64,000 nt of DNA, taken from assembly GCA_020744225.1 (NCBI GenBank), contig JAGMWG010000005.1:1426001-1490000 (forward strand), in the 5' to 3' direction. Position 1 is the first letter of the stretch; each line of letters opens with the position of its first letter. The DNA is from Paraphoma chrysanthemicola (Eukaryota > Ascomycota > Dothideomycetes > Pleosporales > Phaeosphaeriaceae). Of this stretch, positions 12,629 through 23,254 are shown piece after piece. A program made the translations under genes and the position numbers. The notes under the pieces were generated by a model. It was not told the origin of the DNA and searched no databases. It was given only the letters and a program-made list of their open reading frames with translations.

Positions 12629-12776
12629 TAATATAAAGGTTGAAGAGGTTACTTGGGGCGGCGGATTGGAGAGTAGATAAGGGAACGAGAGGATGTGTAT
12701 GATGATTTGTGTAAGTAGGTCTTGTGGACCGTTTGGGTATCATATTCATATTCATACAGCGCTATAACATCTAAAC

Positions 12777-14753
12777 CTAGACGAGACTCTTCCTAGGTCG
12801 TCCCGCTTTCTTCTTGTCCAGCGCACTCAGCGTCGATCCAAACGCTCCACCAAATCCATCTGTGGTTGGTGTAGCAACACCTGGCGTCCCATCACCACTT
12901 CTTATCCTCTTGTCCGCTGTTTCCCCATCCCCATCCCGCGGCAGTCTGAAAGCCAGATACGTCTCTTCTGCACGCTTGCACTTGTCAAATACCTCATCCA
13001 TATATCTCTCCACCACGTCAGGCGGTCGTATCGCGCGCGTTAGTGCGTGCCGTATGTCGTGGTTGTCGGTGAGTACTAGAACAGTGACAGGCTGGTAGAA
13101 GTCGATGTCGGCGATGTCCTTCTTTTCGTCAAAGTCCTCGATCCGGGGCTGCGGAGGCGGTGCCGGTGTGGTTGGCGTTGCCATCTGGAACTGTCCTTGA
13201 TTGTTGTGAGGTCCTGGAGTAAGAATGGTGTTGTTTGGTACAGGCATGCCTGGAGTGGGCGTTGGTGTGGCCGCTGGCGTCAAACTGGCAATTGCTTTGG
13301 GTGCCGGTGTTGACGGCGTACTGACGGCGTCTGCCTCGGGCTTTGGCTTCATCTTCGTGACCAAGAAGGATATCTTGGCTCCCGAATGGTTAGGTAGCCA
13401 CTCCAGGAAGCTGTATGAAGGAAAGTGGAGTAGATCCTTGTTTCCCTCTTCGAATGAGAAAACGAGCGGGCGGTAGCCAGTCATTTGCGGTTGTGTGCCA
13501 TATTGAACATGTCGAGGCGCAGAGTATTGCTGCGGTGGCTGATGGTAGGTGGGCGGGTAAGGTGACTGTGATGGGCGAGGAGGCGGCATCTGCTGCAGCT
13601 GTCCTGGGGGTGGGAGTGGGTTGTAGGGTTTCCGGGGTTGTTGTATCGGTTGTTGTGGGTACGCGGGCTGCACCGGTCGTGGAGGTGGTGGTGGCGGTGC
13701 GGCAATTGGCTGTGGTGTAGGAGGAGGCGGCAGCGCTTTGGGTGCCGGAGAAGCAGATACTGTGGGTGTACTGCTAGATGTTGCAACGCCTTTAGCCTTG
13801 GCTGCGTCCTCTTTCTGCTTCGCCAACACAGCCGTGAGCTCGTTGATGTGTGTCTGGAAGAACTCGAGCTGGTCCTTGGACGCCGTGCCCGCTGCGACGA
13901 TCTTCATGACTGCCTTGAGCTCTGGGTCTACTCCTGCTCGCTGTGCCAGCATGTGGATTACTGGATCTGGCGCCGGTGTGCTCGCGGGCCCTGGCGTCGG
14001 CAGGGGTGTTTTCTGGACGGGCTTTGGTGGAGGCGGTCGTGGTTGCGGCGGCTTTTGCTGATATGGCGGCTGAGCATGACTATGTTGGTTATACGTGTGC
14101 TGGTTCGGATGGCTATGATGGGCCTGGCTGGTGTTCGGCCAGGCACCGTACACAGGCTGGGGGGGAGCCTTCTTAGGTATATGCCTAGGAGCTTCTTTCG
14201 GCGCATACAGTCTGATGGGAAACGTGTGAGGCTCGATAACCAACTGTGCCTGCACTTCGGTTGCTTCCCTGTTGGAAGCATTGGGATCTCTTCCCAGCTC
14301 GGGGAAGTTCTTCAACAGGTCTTTCTGCCGTTGCTGCTTCGCCTTGTCCTCTTCGGTGCGGTCGGCGGGCTTCTTGGGCTGGTTGAAGAACTTGTGGAAG
14401 ACCCTGAAGTTGACGCCGGATATCCACACTGCTCGCGACCGCTCCATGGATGCGCCGAGTACGCCACTTTGCTGGATGTCCTGCCACTCACTCGACGACA
14501 GTTCGAGCGGCTGTGGCTCGGGCAGCGTGGGTAGAGGTTGACCTTCGTGAATCCGCAGCGGCAGCGTCTGCTTTGGGCCTTGCGGGACATCGCCAATGGG
14601 TGTGGACGGTGTGGGGTCCTTCACCGCGATGCTGCCCCGTTTGCGCTTCCCTGTGACTTTTCCGCCTTTCACGGGCGTCTCTTTGGGCGTCTCTGGTGCG
14701 GGCGCTGCCTCTTCGCGGGCGCGCGCTCTCGTCGATCGCCGTGGCTCGGACAT
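12777..14753 (-). CDS. SWC3: SWR1 chromatin-remodelling complex subunit Swc3
   Basis: Single exon, 658 aa. Swc3 is a fungal subunit of the SWR1 complex, which places the H2A.Z variant into nucleosomes. The N-terminus is basic (RRSTRARAR) with a nuclear-signal-like KRKRG. The conserved Swc3-type block follows: PLELSSSEWQDIQQSGVL, then SMERSRAVWISG and HKFFNQPKKP, and after a gap LVIEPHTFPIRLYAPK. The middle third is a Pro/Gln-rich disordered linker. The C-terminal part has an ordered segment, IADIDFYQPVTVLVLTDN, and helices typical of these proteins. The very end, KKKAGRPRKSLV, contains a GRPRK AT-hook core, suggesting direct contact with AT-rich DNA. The ATG at 14753 is the first in frame. 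The divergence of Swc3 between fungi keeps me short of certainty. Confidence 0.78.
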   Translation of the reverse strand: MSEPRRSTRARAREEAAPAPETPKETPVKGGKVTGKRKRGSIAVKDPTPSTPIGDVPQGPKQTLPLRIHEGQPLPTLPEPQPLELSSSEWQDIQQSGVLGASMERSRAVWISGVNFRVFHKFFNQPKKPADRTEEDKAKQQRQKDLLKNFPELGRDPNASNREATEVQAQLVIEPHTFPIRLYAPKEAPRHIPKKAPPQPVYGAWPNTSQAHHSHPNQHTYNQHSHAQPPYQQKPPQPRPPPPKPVQKTPLPTPGPASTPAPDPVIHMLAQRAGVDPELKAVMKIVAAGTASKDQLEFFQTHINELTAVLAKQKEDAAKAKGVATSSSTPTVSASPAPKALPPPPTPQPIAAPPPPPPRPVQPAYPQQPIQQPRKPYNPLPPPGQLQQMPPPRPSQSPYPPTYHQPPQQYSAPRHVQYGTQPQMTGYRPLVFSFEEGNKDLLHFPSYSFLEWLPNHSGAKISFLVTKMKPKPEADAVSTPSTPAPKAIASLTPAATPTPTPGMPVPNNTILTPGPHNNQGQFQMATPTTPAPPPQPRIEDFDEKKDIADIDFYQPVTVLVLTDNHDIRHALTRAIRPPDVVERYMDEVFDKCKRAEETYLAFRLPRDGDGETADKRIRSGDGTPGVATPTTDGFGGAFGSTLSALDKKKAGRPRKSLV

Positions 14754-15607
14754 GACGACAGGGGCTATCGTGTGTACATGGCGACTTGCATTGTGTGGTG
14801 TTGCAGCTTGTCAGGTGTCTTTTCTCCAGAGTGACGCACGCGACGGGCCAGAGCGCGAGGCGCTAGTCGCCTGAAACGGTTAAGCGCCCTATGCATAGAG
14901 TCCTTCGCAGAGCCTCAGCATCTTACTCGGACGTCACGACATCAACCAGTTCGAATTGGGGGTTTTGCGCTGTTGTTGAATCTCATCATATTCTATGCTC
15001 TACCTGTCTAGATGTCAGAACGCCTCAGACACCCCCCTCGTGATTCACGCGGCTTAACCAAGCTTGTTTTCCAGCACGCACCTCTGTGAAGTGGTCTACC
15101 GTCGTCTTCACCGAGTCTAGGCTCGCCACGGACCATCCTGAATATGACGCGCAACACAGGCTTTTCCATGCTTCAATACCATTGAGTATGCAGGTGCACA
15201 GCTAGCACCCGGTCCTGCTATGAAGGGAAAGATGAGATTCCCGGAGCCTGGCCATTGCCATTCGTGAGAGCACGAGAATCGTAACGAGAGGGTTCGACCT
15301 CACAGTTCGAAGCGTTATAGCGCTTGTGCTTCCATTACCGCCGCGCTCATCTCAACACCGCATCGGTCCGTAATAACAGGCCGGTTCAATATACACAGTA
15401 CATCTCCTCTTTCACGGTCAGCAGCGCTGCTCTTGCGCCGCCGATTCAGATGTGATGGACTCATCTCTAGACCCTCGGCCATCAACGAGTATTCGTATAT
15501 ATCTCTACTACTATTCCCTTCCATGTCTATAACAAATACAACCCTCGTTCTACAATTCCCTAACCATCACCACTTTGATCATCGCAAACACACCTGCCCA
15601 AGTCAAA
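14754..15607. other. Divergent intergenic region
   Basis: Separates the minus-strand SWC3 gene from a small secreted protein gene, so it holds both promoters. No open frame is credible. A TATATAT box lies at 15496-15502. The rest shows no repeat or RNA gene. Confidence 0.5.
15496..15502 (+). promoter_or_regulatory. TATA box of the small secreted protein gene
   Basis: TATATAT in the context GTATATATC, about 106 nt before the ATG at 15608. A strong TATA element suits a gene that is sharply induced. Position and sequence are seen; function is inferred. Confidence 0.4.
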
Positions 15608-15886
15608 ATGACAAAATTCCTCCTCAATACCATCCTCCTCTTCTCCGCTCTCTCCCCCGCTCTCGCCTGGCAACCAAAAAGTGCATGCTGCAACAGCGCC
15701 TACGGTTGCATGGACTGCGTCTACCATGACACAACATCCTCCGATCCAGGCGCGGCGACAGTGTGTTCCGCGTCTTGTGTCAGCGCACAGCAGGATGGCG
15801 ATATTGGGTATACATGTCGTGGATGTCAGGCTCCGGGGTGTCCGGCTAGTCCGCGTCTTACGTCGTCGAGAAGGGGGCAATGTTAG
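15608..15886 (+). CDS. Small secreted cysteine-rich protein (effector-like)
   Basis: Single exon, 92 aa. Residues 1-20 form a textbook signal peptide (hydrophobic core LLNTILLFSA, cleavage expected after SPALA). The mature part of about 72 residues holds ten Cys, an even number suited to five disulphides: spacing begins with CC, then CMDC, CSASC, CRGC and a Cys as the last residue. There is no other recognisable domain. The size, secretion signal and cysteine density match the general profile of fungal apoplastic effectors and small secreted proteins, but a role on the fungal wall is just as possible. The start is the ATG that opens the signal peptide, preceded by CAAA. It stands alone between SWC3 and a 1.4-kb gene-free stretch. 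The 238-residue antisense frame over it is a shadow. Confidence 0.75.
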   Translation: MTKFLLNTILLFSALSPALAWQPKSACCNSAYGCMDCVYHDTTSSDPGAATVCSASCVSAQQDGDIGYTCRGCQAPGCPASPRLTSSRRGQC

Positions 15887-16363
15887 GTGGGACTTGGCAG
15901 GTATGGGGTGGGAGCATGTGAGGACATGAAGGGTGGCTGGGGTGTTAAGTGTGGGTGGGAAGAGAAGAAGGAAGAGATCTTTGGAGAGAACGAACGGAGA
16001 GAAGGATGGAAGGAAACGACGTATTATCTGAAGATGAGGGGAGGAAAGGGACTGCATTGCTGTTGAGCATGGGGTTTTGTGGTTTGGGAAGACGAGGAGA
16101 AAAAGAAGGAGAACGGTACCAAATAAGCCAAAGCGTGTGGTGATGTTGAGCGAGTGGACTTTTCCACCTCCCGCATGGCCCCTTCTTAAAATTTCCAGAA
16201 ACACTATGCAAGACTTTGAAAATGTTTTGTCAAAAGTTCTATAAACCTGCTGATTAGAAAATTCACACCAGCTCATATCCTATACGGCCCTGGCTGCAAC
16301 ATGTAATCATTCGAAATTGCCAGCAAGCACAGTCCACACGTCTTCCTATCTCAGCTCGTCACT

Positions 16364-16407
16364 CCATGCTAGCAGTGACATATTTCCATGCCAGTAGTGA
16401 CATCTTC
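16364..16407. repeat. 22-bp imperfect tandem repeat, two copies
   Basis: Copies at 16364-16385 and 16386-16407 share the core AGTGACAT and match at 18 of 22 positions; three of the four differences are C/T. Confidence 0.6.
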
Positions 16408-16561
16408 CCAAATCCACATGTTTCGAAACATCCACCCCACCCACCCCAACTACAACCCTATCCCTGTCCTTCCGCCCCTTCGCCACCCTTCTCCACCTCA
16501 GCTGCTCAGGGATCAAACGCATGAACGTCGAGCACTTTAGTCCACCACACTAACCCCCAGA

Positions 16562-16591
16562 CCCTGAAAAGGGCGACCCTTTTGAGGGTCG
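16562..16591. repeat. Overlapping alternative stem-loops
   Basis: Three stems share bases: CCCT/AGGG (16562-16573), AAAAGGG-CGA-CCCTTTT (16567-16583) and CGACCC/GGGTCG (16574-16591). Only one of the overlapping pairs can form at a time. Function unknown. Confidence 0.45.
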
Positions 16592-17306
16592 AGTTCCGAG
16601 CAAGGATGTGCCGGTCCGAAGGTGTGGCGGGCAGAACGGAGTGGCGCAGCGTTTCATGCGGGAAGTTGGTGATCCTGGAGGGCTAAGCTGCGAATGGTAG
16701 CGATCACGACGACGACTTCTGACGACTTATTGTGGACATTGTTCGGGTTATTGGGGGTGATTAGATGCTGAGTAAATCGGGTGATGGATTTGCTGGGTGG
16801 AAACTAGACTCGTGCTAGGTTTCTTAGATCCGTGATGGTGACGATCAGTTTCATGTGTCGTTGGGGTCTGGGAACCTCCTCAATGAGATGCAGTAAGCAA
16901 GTTCAGACCGTACAATCTCTTTCAGGAAGGTGTTGATAGCAAGAAGTGTAGATCTAGTTTCGCACCATCCGATCAGCGCACCAATCACTCAAAAGCAGCA
17001 AGTCAAAAATGTTTTGAAACTTTTCAATTGCGCGGCTATACGCCATGGGTATTCTATATGCATAAGCTCCTTCTCGTACCCTGTGCAAAATCGACGTTCC
17101 CTCTCATATGAGATCCCAACGCCAACAATGCAGCGATAATGTAACGTGTGTGTTCGCGCGAAGCGAATGTGTGAAAATATGTACAACAAGCCTTGGTCAC
17201 AGACCATCGTCCCCTATATGCAAAAAAAGTGTTGAAAGATAGACGAAGAATGTATGTTGTACCACCAGGTACTATCATCAGTCTGAAAGAGTGTTGTGTG
17301 AAGAGT

Positions 17307-18470
17307 CTAGTAGCCGACGGGCATGGCGACGCGGGGGCTGCGGTACCGTGGGCGAGTGACACGGCTGTTAAATGAGCGCTTGGAGATGACGCCGTTGACA
17401 CAAGCTGTGCCGGCTGCGACATCTTGCCATACCACGTTGCCGTTGTTGCAGAGACCGAATTGCTTCTCGCCATTGCAGACAATGGCGCCGTTGCTGGAGC
17501 ATGTAGTGTTCGAGCCACCACCGGTGGAAGGAGAGGACGGCACCGCGGGTGTGCCGCTGCCAGGCGAGGATGGCACAGTCGGCTTCGCGGGAGTGGGAGC
17601 CGTCACGGTAATGAGTGTAGTCGAGGTCTGCGCGGGTAGAGGTGCGCTGGAGGCGCCAGGAGCGAAAACACCACCGCCGTTGGATGGGACCGGAGTCGGG
17701 GATGGCTTGGCTGCTGCGGAAGACTGGCCAGCTGCAGGTGCTGAAGGCTGAGCGACAGCAGAAGACTGGGGAGCGGCCGATGGCTGTCCAGCAGGTGATG
17801 AGGGGTCCGCTGGCGTGGTTCCTGATGATTTGCCACAGCCACTGCCAGTTGGCGGCTCAACGTCGTTGGTGCTGCCCGTCTGAACCTCCGCACCGGGGGT
17901 TGGGAACTTCACAGCCTTGTTGGCGGGGCTCTTGCAAGTGTCATCGAGGTTGGCCACGAACATGTCCGGCAGAGACTTGAAAGCCGAATCGTCACTGGCG
18001 CCTCCAGTAACCTCAATCGGTGCACAGTTCATGTACATCTCCGGTGCGCCGCTCAGCTTTGCAAACCATGTCCAAGCGAAGGTAGCCTTGCCATTAGGGA
18101 TGCTGTCGGGGAGCGTGAATTCGTAAGAATTTGTACCATCCACACCAGGGCAACCGCCTTCAATGGACTTGATGACCTTGAACACAGAGTTTGCAGATGG
18201 CTCGGGATCGGTCGTAATAGCAAGCTGGCACGAACCACCCCCGTGTACAGCAGTTCCATCGAACGCAAGCTTCTGCGATGAGCCTACGGCCATTTGGTTC
18301 ATCTGAGACACCTTGAAACCCAGGTTACTCTTGCAGGGGAACTGGGATTTGGTGATTGGTGCTGTGTCGAGAGTGTCTTTGCTGAACGGAACGGGGGTGT
18401 TGATCTTAATGTGTGCGTTCGCAATCGCCATGAAGGCAGTGAACGCTAGAATCGTGGATTTGAAAGACAT
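17307..18470 (-). CDS. AA11-like lytic polysaccharide monooxygenase with C-terminal binding module
   Basis: Single exon, 387 aa, secreted. LPMOs use copper and an oxidant to cut crystalline polysaccharide; AA11 members act on chitin. The signal peptide (1-19, ending AIANA) leaves His20 as the mature N-terminus, required for the copper histidine brace. Motifs follow in family order: TPVPFSKDTLD, QFPCK, AVGSSQKLAF, then AVHGGGSCQ, whose His is mature residue 57 and the second copper ligand. Next comes SIEGGCPGVDG, FAWTWF and PEMYMNCAPI, whose Tyr (mature 127) is the likely axial ligand. A Ser/Pro-rich linker of about 120 residues leads to a Cys-rich end (CSSNGAIVCNG to GTACVNG) resembling the X278-type module of AA11 enzymes. 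The ATG at 18470 opens the signal peptide. The subfamily is inferred from motif order. Confidence 0.8.
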   Translation of the reverse strand: MSFKSTILAFTAFMAIANAHIKINTPVPFSKDTLDTAPITKSQFPCKSNLGFKVSQMNQMAVGSSQKLAFDGTAVHGGGSCQLAITTDPEPSANSVFKVIKSIEGGCPGVDGTNSYEFTLPDSIPNGKATFAWTWFAKLSGAPEMYMNCAPIEVTGGASDDSAFKSLPDMFVANLDDTCKSPANKAVKFPTPGAEVQTGSTNDVEPPTGSGCGKSSGTTPADPSSPAGQPSAAPQSSAVAQPSAPAAGQSSAAAKPSPTPVPSNGGGVFAPGASSAPLPAQTSTTLITVTAPTPAKPTVPSSPGSGTPAVPSSPSTGGGSNTTCSSNGAIVCNGEKQFGLCNNGNVVWQDVAAGTACVNGVISKRSFNSRVTRPRYRSPRVAMPVGY

Positions 18471-19578
18471 GATGATAATTCTGGTGTCGTTCAACGACTT
18501 GTTGTGTAAAGAGTGTGAGTAGAAAAAATGTTGTACTAGCCCAGCTAGTGTGGAATGGAGCTGCTGAGAACGAAGAAACTTCGAGAGAGTGTGGTGCTGA
18601 AAGTACTTGGCAGGCGGCTTCGAAGAGCTTTATATGGATTGCACAAGATGCGTATTAGCATACGCTGTGGAGTCACAATATCTCCGTGCACTTCCCACTC
18701 CCATTGCAACGCTACTATCCACTCAACTTCCTTTAGACGATCCCCTAATCAAACATCGTGTCTGGACTATGGTAATCCATACACAAAGTCAGAGAAGTGA
18801 GCGTGCTCCACAATGGCGAGCGTCTATCTGTGAAACATGCTGGCCAGGGTCGACCACGCTTCTCAGCCAAAGGAAGTCGGGAGATCTGCAGGGTTGACGC
18901 AGGAACAAAGTACGTCAGCACTTGTGAGTGGAAGGTAGTGGACGCCACCGCACTCGAGGATAGCCATGTCGTGTTGGTCGCCTCCAGGAGGAGTTTCGTT
19001 TCGATGTCGTATGTGGTCGGCCATTGGCTGAGGCCAGATTCGCTTAGCGGCCCGCTCGATTTTCCGAACCCCTGTGTTTTGAGACGCGTCGCACATCGCA
19101 CGTACACATCCCTGCTTCAAGCGACCGATTGGTGAGCCGCTTGCTGTCTCTTGTAATCCGTCGCCTTCTGCATCCACAATGTGCTCCACCGCGGCTACCT
19201 GCAAAGCTTGTTTCCCACCAAATCGCGCAAGCTTTGTCACATCTTCAATGCAAGGGAAGGCACAAGACTGGCTACAGTGAAGCGCCGGTTGTTGATCATG
19301 ATTGTGCTTGACTGCACTCAGAAGATCATCGTTTCCGCATGTTTGCCCGACTCGATGCCATCGCATGTTTCAAATTCTGTTGGTCGATGCCATACCCTGC
19401 CTTTGCTGGCGAACCTGGGTGGTGTGCCTGATGCTCTTTCATGCGTTTTGACACGCATCCAATAGTCGGCCGACGCATGACGGAACGGAAGTCCCATAAA
19501 GGCGACTAGGGAGATCTGTGCCAACCGCTGCGCCTCGATGCAACGACGAGCGGACATGCGATGCGGGCCGAGGCCCAT
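18471..19578. other. Intergenic region between two minus-strand genes
   Basis: No frame here has a recognisable domain; a 167-codon minus frame at 18863-19366 has mixed composition and no signal or splice support. The left end is the LPMO promoter with a TATA element at 18628-18636. Confidence 0.5.
18628..18636 (-). promoter_or_regulatory. TATA box of the LPMO gene
   Basis: On the minus strand the sequence reads CATATAAAG, about 160 nt before the ATG. A TATA box fits an inducible secreted enzyme. Inferred from sequence and position only. Confidence 0.4.
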
Positions 19579-21955
19579 CTAGCTGTACAGTCGCCCACGT
19601 TCCAATTGCCGTACTGGTACTCCAGCTGCGAAGGCAATGTGTCCGACGGTTTCATCCCCACACACATCGCCCACGTACACCTGCACATCCTTCAACAGTC
19701 TGGTCCTTTCCATCGCATCGAGCATAGTGCCGCCTTCGGGTACTTTGACCCAGGGATTTTCGTAGGTCATGCTTGAAACAAAGCCAAACATTTCTGGCCC
19801 AAGGGTCTTGCGCTTTAGGAAGACCGCAACACTGCCAGTCAACAGGATGATGGTTGATGCAGCAAGGAGAAGCGTTAGCCACGCAAAGTTGCAAACGAAG
19901 ATCTCTCGCTTCGATGTCGTGGTTGCATTCGTGGTTGCCCCAAGGAAGGGTGAATCCAAATCGATCACTGTTTGCTGGAACTTGGTGAACCAGTCAAAGA
20001 ACGTATGCTCTGTTGCTGAAAGGTTGGCTGGGAGATAGACATTGACGTCTGTAACCGGCAAGGTATCTGGACCATATGCGGTGAGATTACCAGTCAGACT
20101 GCCGAAGTAACCAGAAGATTGTGTTGTCAGTTGGTAATATGTGTTCAGAACCAAGCTCAAACGCGTCGAGAAGGTGTCGGTTGACACCTTTGACAGATCC
20201 GTGTATACTTCGTTTGGGAAAAGGCGTCCGACTTTTTGCACGAAAGGGAAAGAGGATGTGTTCGCCATGAACAGCTCCGTGGGGCTAGAGCCTTCGTTAA
20301 ACTTGATGGCGGTAGGGAATTCGCGTACAAAAGAGTCTAGAACGAGGAAGTACTCAAATGCCGTCAGAGCTTCGGGTCGGATATCGGATAGAGACTTTCT
20401 GAGTTTCGTCACTGCACACTGGGTCCCAACGCACACAACGAACGCTTCGACGTGACGCTGGAAAAGTTGACACTTGGCGATGTTCAAGCCCTGATCATTC
20501 CCATCGCGACTAATGCCGTAGACGGAAGCAAATGTTAGTTCCCTTGGCTTCGCGCTCTCGGTCTCGTTGAGCCGAGTCTTATTGTAATGGCCTACATATC
20601 CGTCCAGGCGGCCCAGAAAAGTGTCGGATTCCTTCTGCTTTGTGTTGAAAGCGGGTCGGGCTAGATCGCGGGCGGTGTCAAGGAGGAAGGACGCCCTACC
20701 GTTGAGAGGATCGAACGGTTGCAGAAATGAGGCAGATTTATTGTACCAAATCTGGCCTGGAAGTAGCTGATCAAGCTTTGTGTAGTTGGTGGCTGTTGGT
20801 TCGCCAGTGCCGTGGAGTCCAGGGTAAGGTTGCTGCTCAAATGAGCTGCAGTTGACGTACAGATAGGTGTACTCCACGGTGAAGTTGGCAGCTCTATCAC
20901 CCTGTAAACCCGCAATCGGCAAGCCCACTAGAGAAGCATACAATTCTGGGCTTGACATTGCGCTAGGGACTGCATTCCACCCTTCGGGATCCTGGCTTGT
21001 CGTGTTGAGTGACTCAAATCTGGGAATTTTGACATTGCCCCATGAGTCTTGCTGCCCAATCTTGACCGATTGAGGGGCTAGGAGAGCTGCATTGTACATA
21101 GCCCCCGCCTCAGCGAACTTTCCGCGTTGAGTGCCGCTGGTGGCTACACTGAACATGGCTCCTCCAGGCCCAGTGGTGAGATAACGCAGCTTCGAAGATG
21201 CGTAGCTTGCTTGATAGTCTCGTGTCATTAGTCGCAGGGAAGCTTGACCTCCCAACGGTGACAAGGCCCACAGGAATAAAAGGTTGGCTCCAACCACAGT
21301 GAGTCGCTGCATGAGGAATTGGCTTTCAAAGGTCCCCCAGACTGAATGACTGGCCATCATCAGCTCTAGAGTCTAATAATTCAAAGTGTTATTATCATTG
21401 CACAGAAAGCCGAAAAGCATGATTCTTGTGCGACTTACGCTGAGCTTCGCTCCCCGCTCTGCAAGGTACCTCGCGATCATCTTCATACTGCGTCCAATAA
21501 TAGCAGCGAAAATGATAGGAAACATGGTCGGACCCTAATTTAAATCAGCTATATGATCCACTTAGGAAGAGATGACTTACCAGGTCCATGGCGAACTCAA
21601 CCTTGGTCCCGAAAGCATTGCCGGCCGTGGGGTTTTTATGTAAGACCGCGGCCGCAGCCCCAAGCACTTCAAGAGTCAGTTCGGACTTTTGAATGATTGC
21701 AATTCACTTGCAGATGAAATAGACTGGTAGCAGAACTAGCAGAGCATCCCCGATGCCGTACAGGTAGGTCACCCATGTATGCTTCTTTAGCGGTCTCGCC
21801 TCCTCAGGCCAACTAGGCACCCGGTCAACGGTCGTTGTCCATGTCTTCGACTTCGTCTCCGTGCGTAACGGAGCCGGCGGATTCGTCTCTTCTACAACTG
21901 GTCCCAGCATGTGACGTCGAAACGGGTTCCAGCTCGTGTCGGCAGTTACACTCAT
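19579..21955 (-). CDS. Large fungal multi-pass membrane protein, function unknown
   Basis: Four exons (21712-21955, 21581-21666, 21439-21534, 19579-21372) join to 739 aa. Intron 1 is a GC-AG intron: with the GC donor the frame runs through a clean membrane helix (LLVLLPVYFILLGAAAAVL), while GT alternatives give stops. Residues about 71-92 form TM1. GPTMFPIIFAAIIG (about 110-123) forms TM2. TM3 leads into LWALSPLGGQASLRL, a motif I associate with a widespread uncharacterised membrane-protein family of filamentous ascomycetes. A long, probably extracellular domain with about ten N-glycosylation sequons follows. TM4 (WLTLLLAASTIILLTGSVAV) lies about 100 residues before the end, and the tail is cytosolic. 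Topology resembles a surface receptor or sensor, but function is unknown. Confidence 0.8.
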
Positions 21956-23254
21956 CGTTGTTGTTGCACTGGGGTATGCGACGCTGTCAGATCGACTGAG
22001 CAGGAAGGCGCAAATGGTTCGCAACGTGCGAACGCATCGCTTTTGGACGAAGTCGTTGCGGCGCAGCGACAGCGAATCCACAACATGAGGCTAAGAATAA
22101 GTTTGGACAGGAGCGCGCTTGCTGTCGACCTGGGATGTGGTGGAGAGTTCTCAGCGAATCAGCTCTTTAGGATGAAACTCGAAGCGCCTGAGGGCCACTT
22201 CGGCATCGTCCTGGCAGTGCGGAAAGGGCCGAGTGGCAGTAAGCGCGCTCTTCATGATGAAAATCGTAAACGATGATTGGATGGTGGTATTATGTGAATT
22301 TAAGAGGATTCGAGGAATGTGTGCGATGACATGGCGATATTGGGAAGTCAAAGGCGCCAACACGGGACGGCGCGATGGGCGTCGCCAAGCGGGAGCGGCT
22401 CTCGCGAAGGAGGCGGTGGCAGTGGCAGGCTGCACCATCGCCTTGCCCCTCAACGCCATCACAGAACTCTTCACAGATGTCACAGTGATCAGAACTCGGC
22501 ACTCAAATAGCGCACTCGCAGACAGAGTATAGAGATGCGGTACTCACCGACTGCAAGGCGGCCTTACCTGTCCTCCCGAAAGCACGGCGCACATGACTGC
22601 TACAGCAGGCAGCGTACACCAGAGCTGTCTCTGCCACACCTAGCATCGAAACCCATTATGAAATACAAGGAGCGCGTAACATCTTCCATACATGCGCAGA
22701 CTTTTGTCTCTACCATGACTGCGCTCTAGTCAGCGTGAGGGTGTCGGCATTCACGCGACATATCCACGTGTAAGCACTGAGACATTTCTACTATTGGCAT
22801 GACAAGTCTCTTCCGCAGTATTCTGAGCTGCATGTGAGTGCAGCATAACCATCAGAAGTCCGACAAGCAAACGCGTGAGACTGTACGACCGCTTGTTAGT
22901 GAGCTTCGAGGCGAAGTCTTCATTTCAGCCTCGCTTCCGAGTCGGTCAGTCGCAGCCGGTTCACGCCATGTCACCAGCATGTCCAAGCGACTGTGGCGCA
23001 AGCATGCGACCTGCTGCACGATGGATGAATCACGGATGATGCGTCCTATGAGAGATGACGGCTGCAGCTGAGCGCAAGTACGAAATGCGACTTACCGTCA
23101 ATAGTGTCATCAGATGCTGTAGGTGCCTATCCGGTGAGCAGGTGCTAAGCACAGCTTTTTCGCCCGGATAATACTCACGGCCACGCTCAACATTAGTCTT
23201 CGTCAGCTTTCTCTACAGAAGAACGCAGAATATTTCGTGCGACTGGCGAACATC
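21956..23254. other. Divergent intergenic region
   Basis: Between the minus-strand membrane protein and the plus-strand gene at 23255. Short frames on both strands (for example 22151-22483 minus) lack domains or splice support and may be 5' UTR. No RNA gene or repeat recognised. Confidence 0.5.

Larger units (their letters stand above)
15887..17306. other. Gene-free stretch with small repeats
   Basis: No credible coding frame in 1.4 kb. It contains a 22-bp imperfect tandem repeat (16364-16407) and overlapping small hairpins (16562-16591). The first part (15890-16090) is purine-rich (GGAAG/GAGAA) on the plus strand. Confidence 0.5.

Noticed and set aside
15560..16276. 238-codon minus-strand frame over the small secreted protein
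   Set aside because: Mixed Pro/Ser/Arg composition, no domain; the sense frame has a signal peptide and ten Cys.
18863..19366. 167-codon minus-strand frame upstream of the LPMO gene
   Set aside because: No family resemblance, no targeting signal, overlapped by frames on the other strand.
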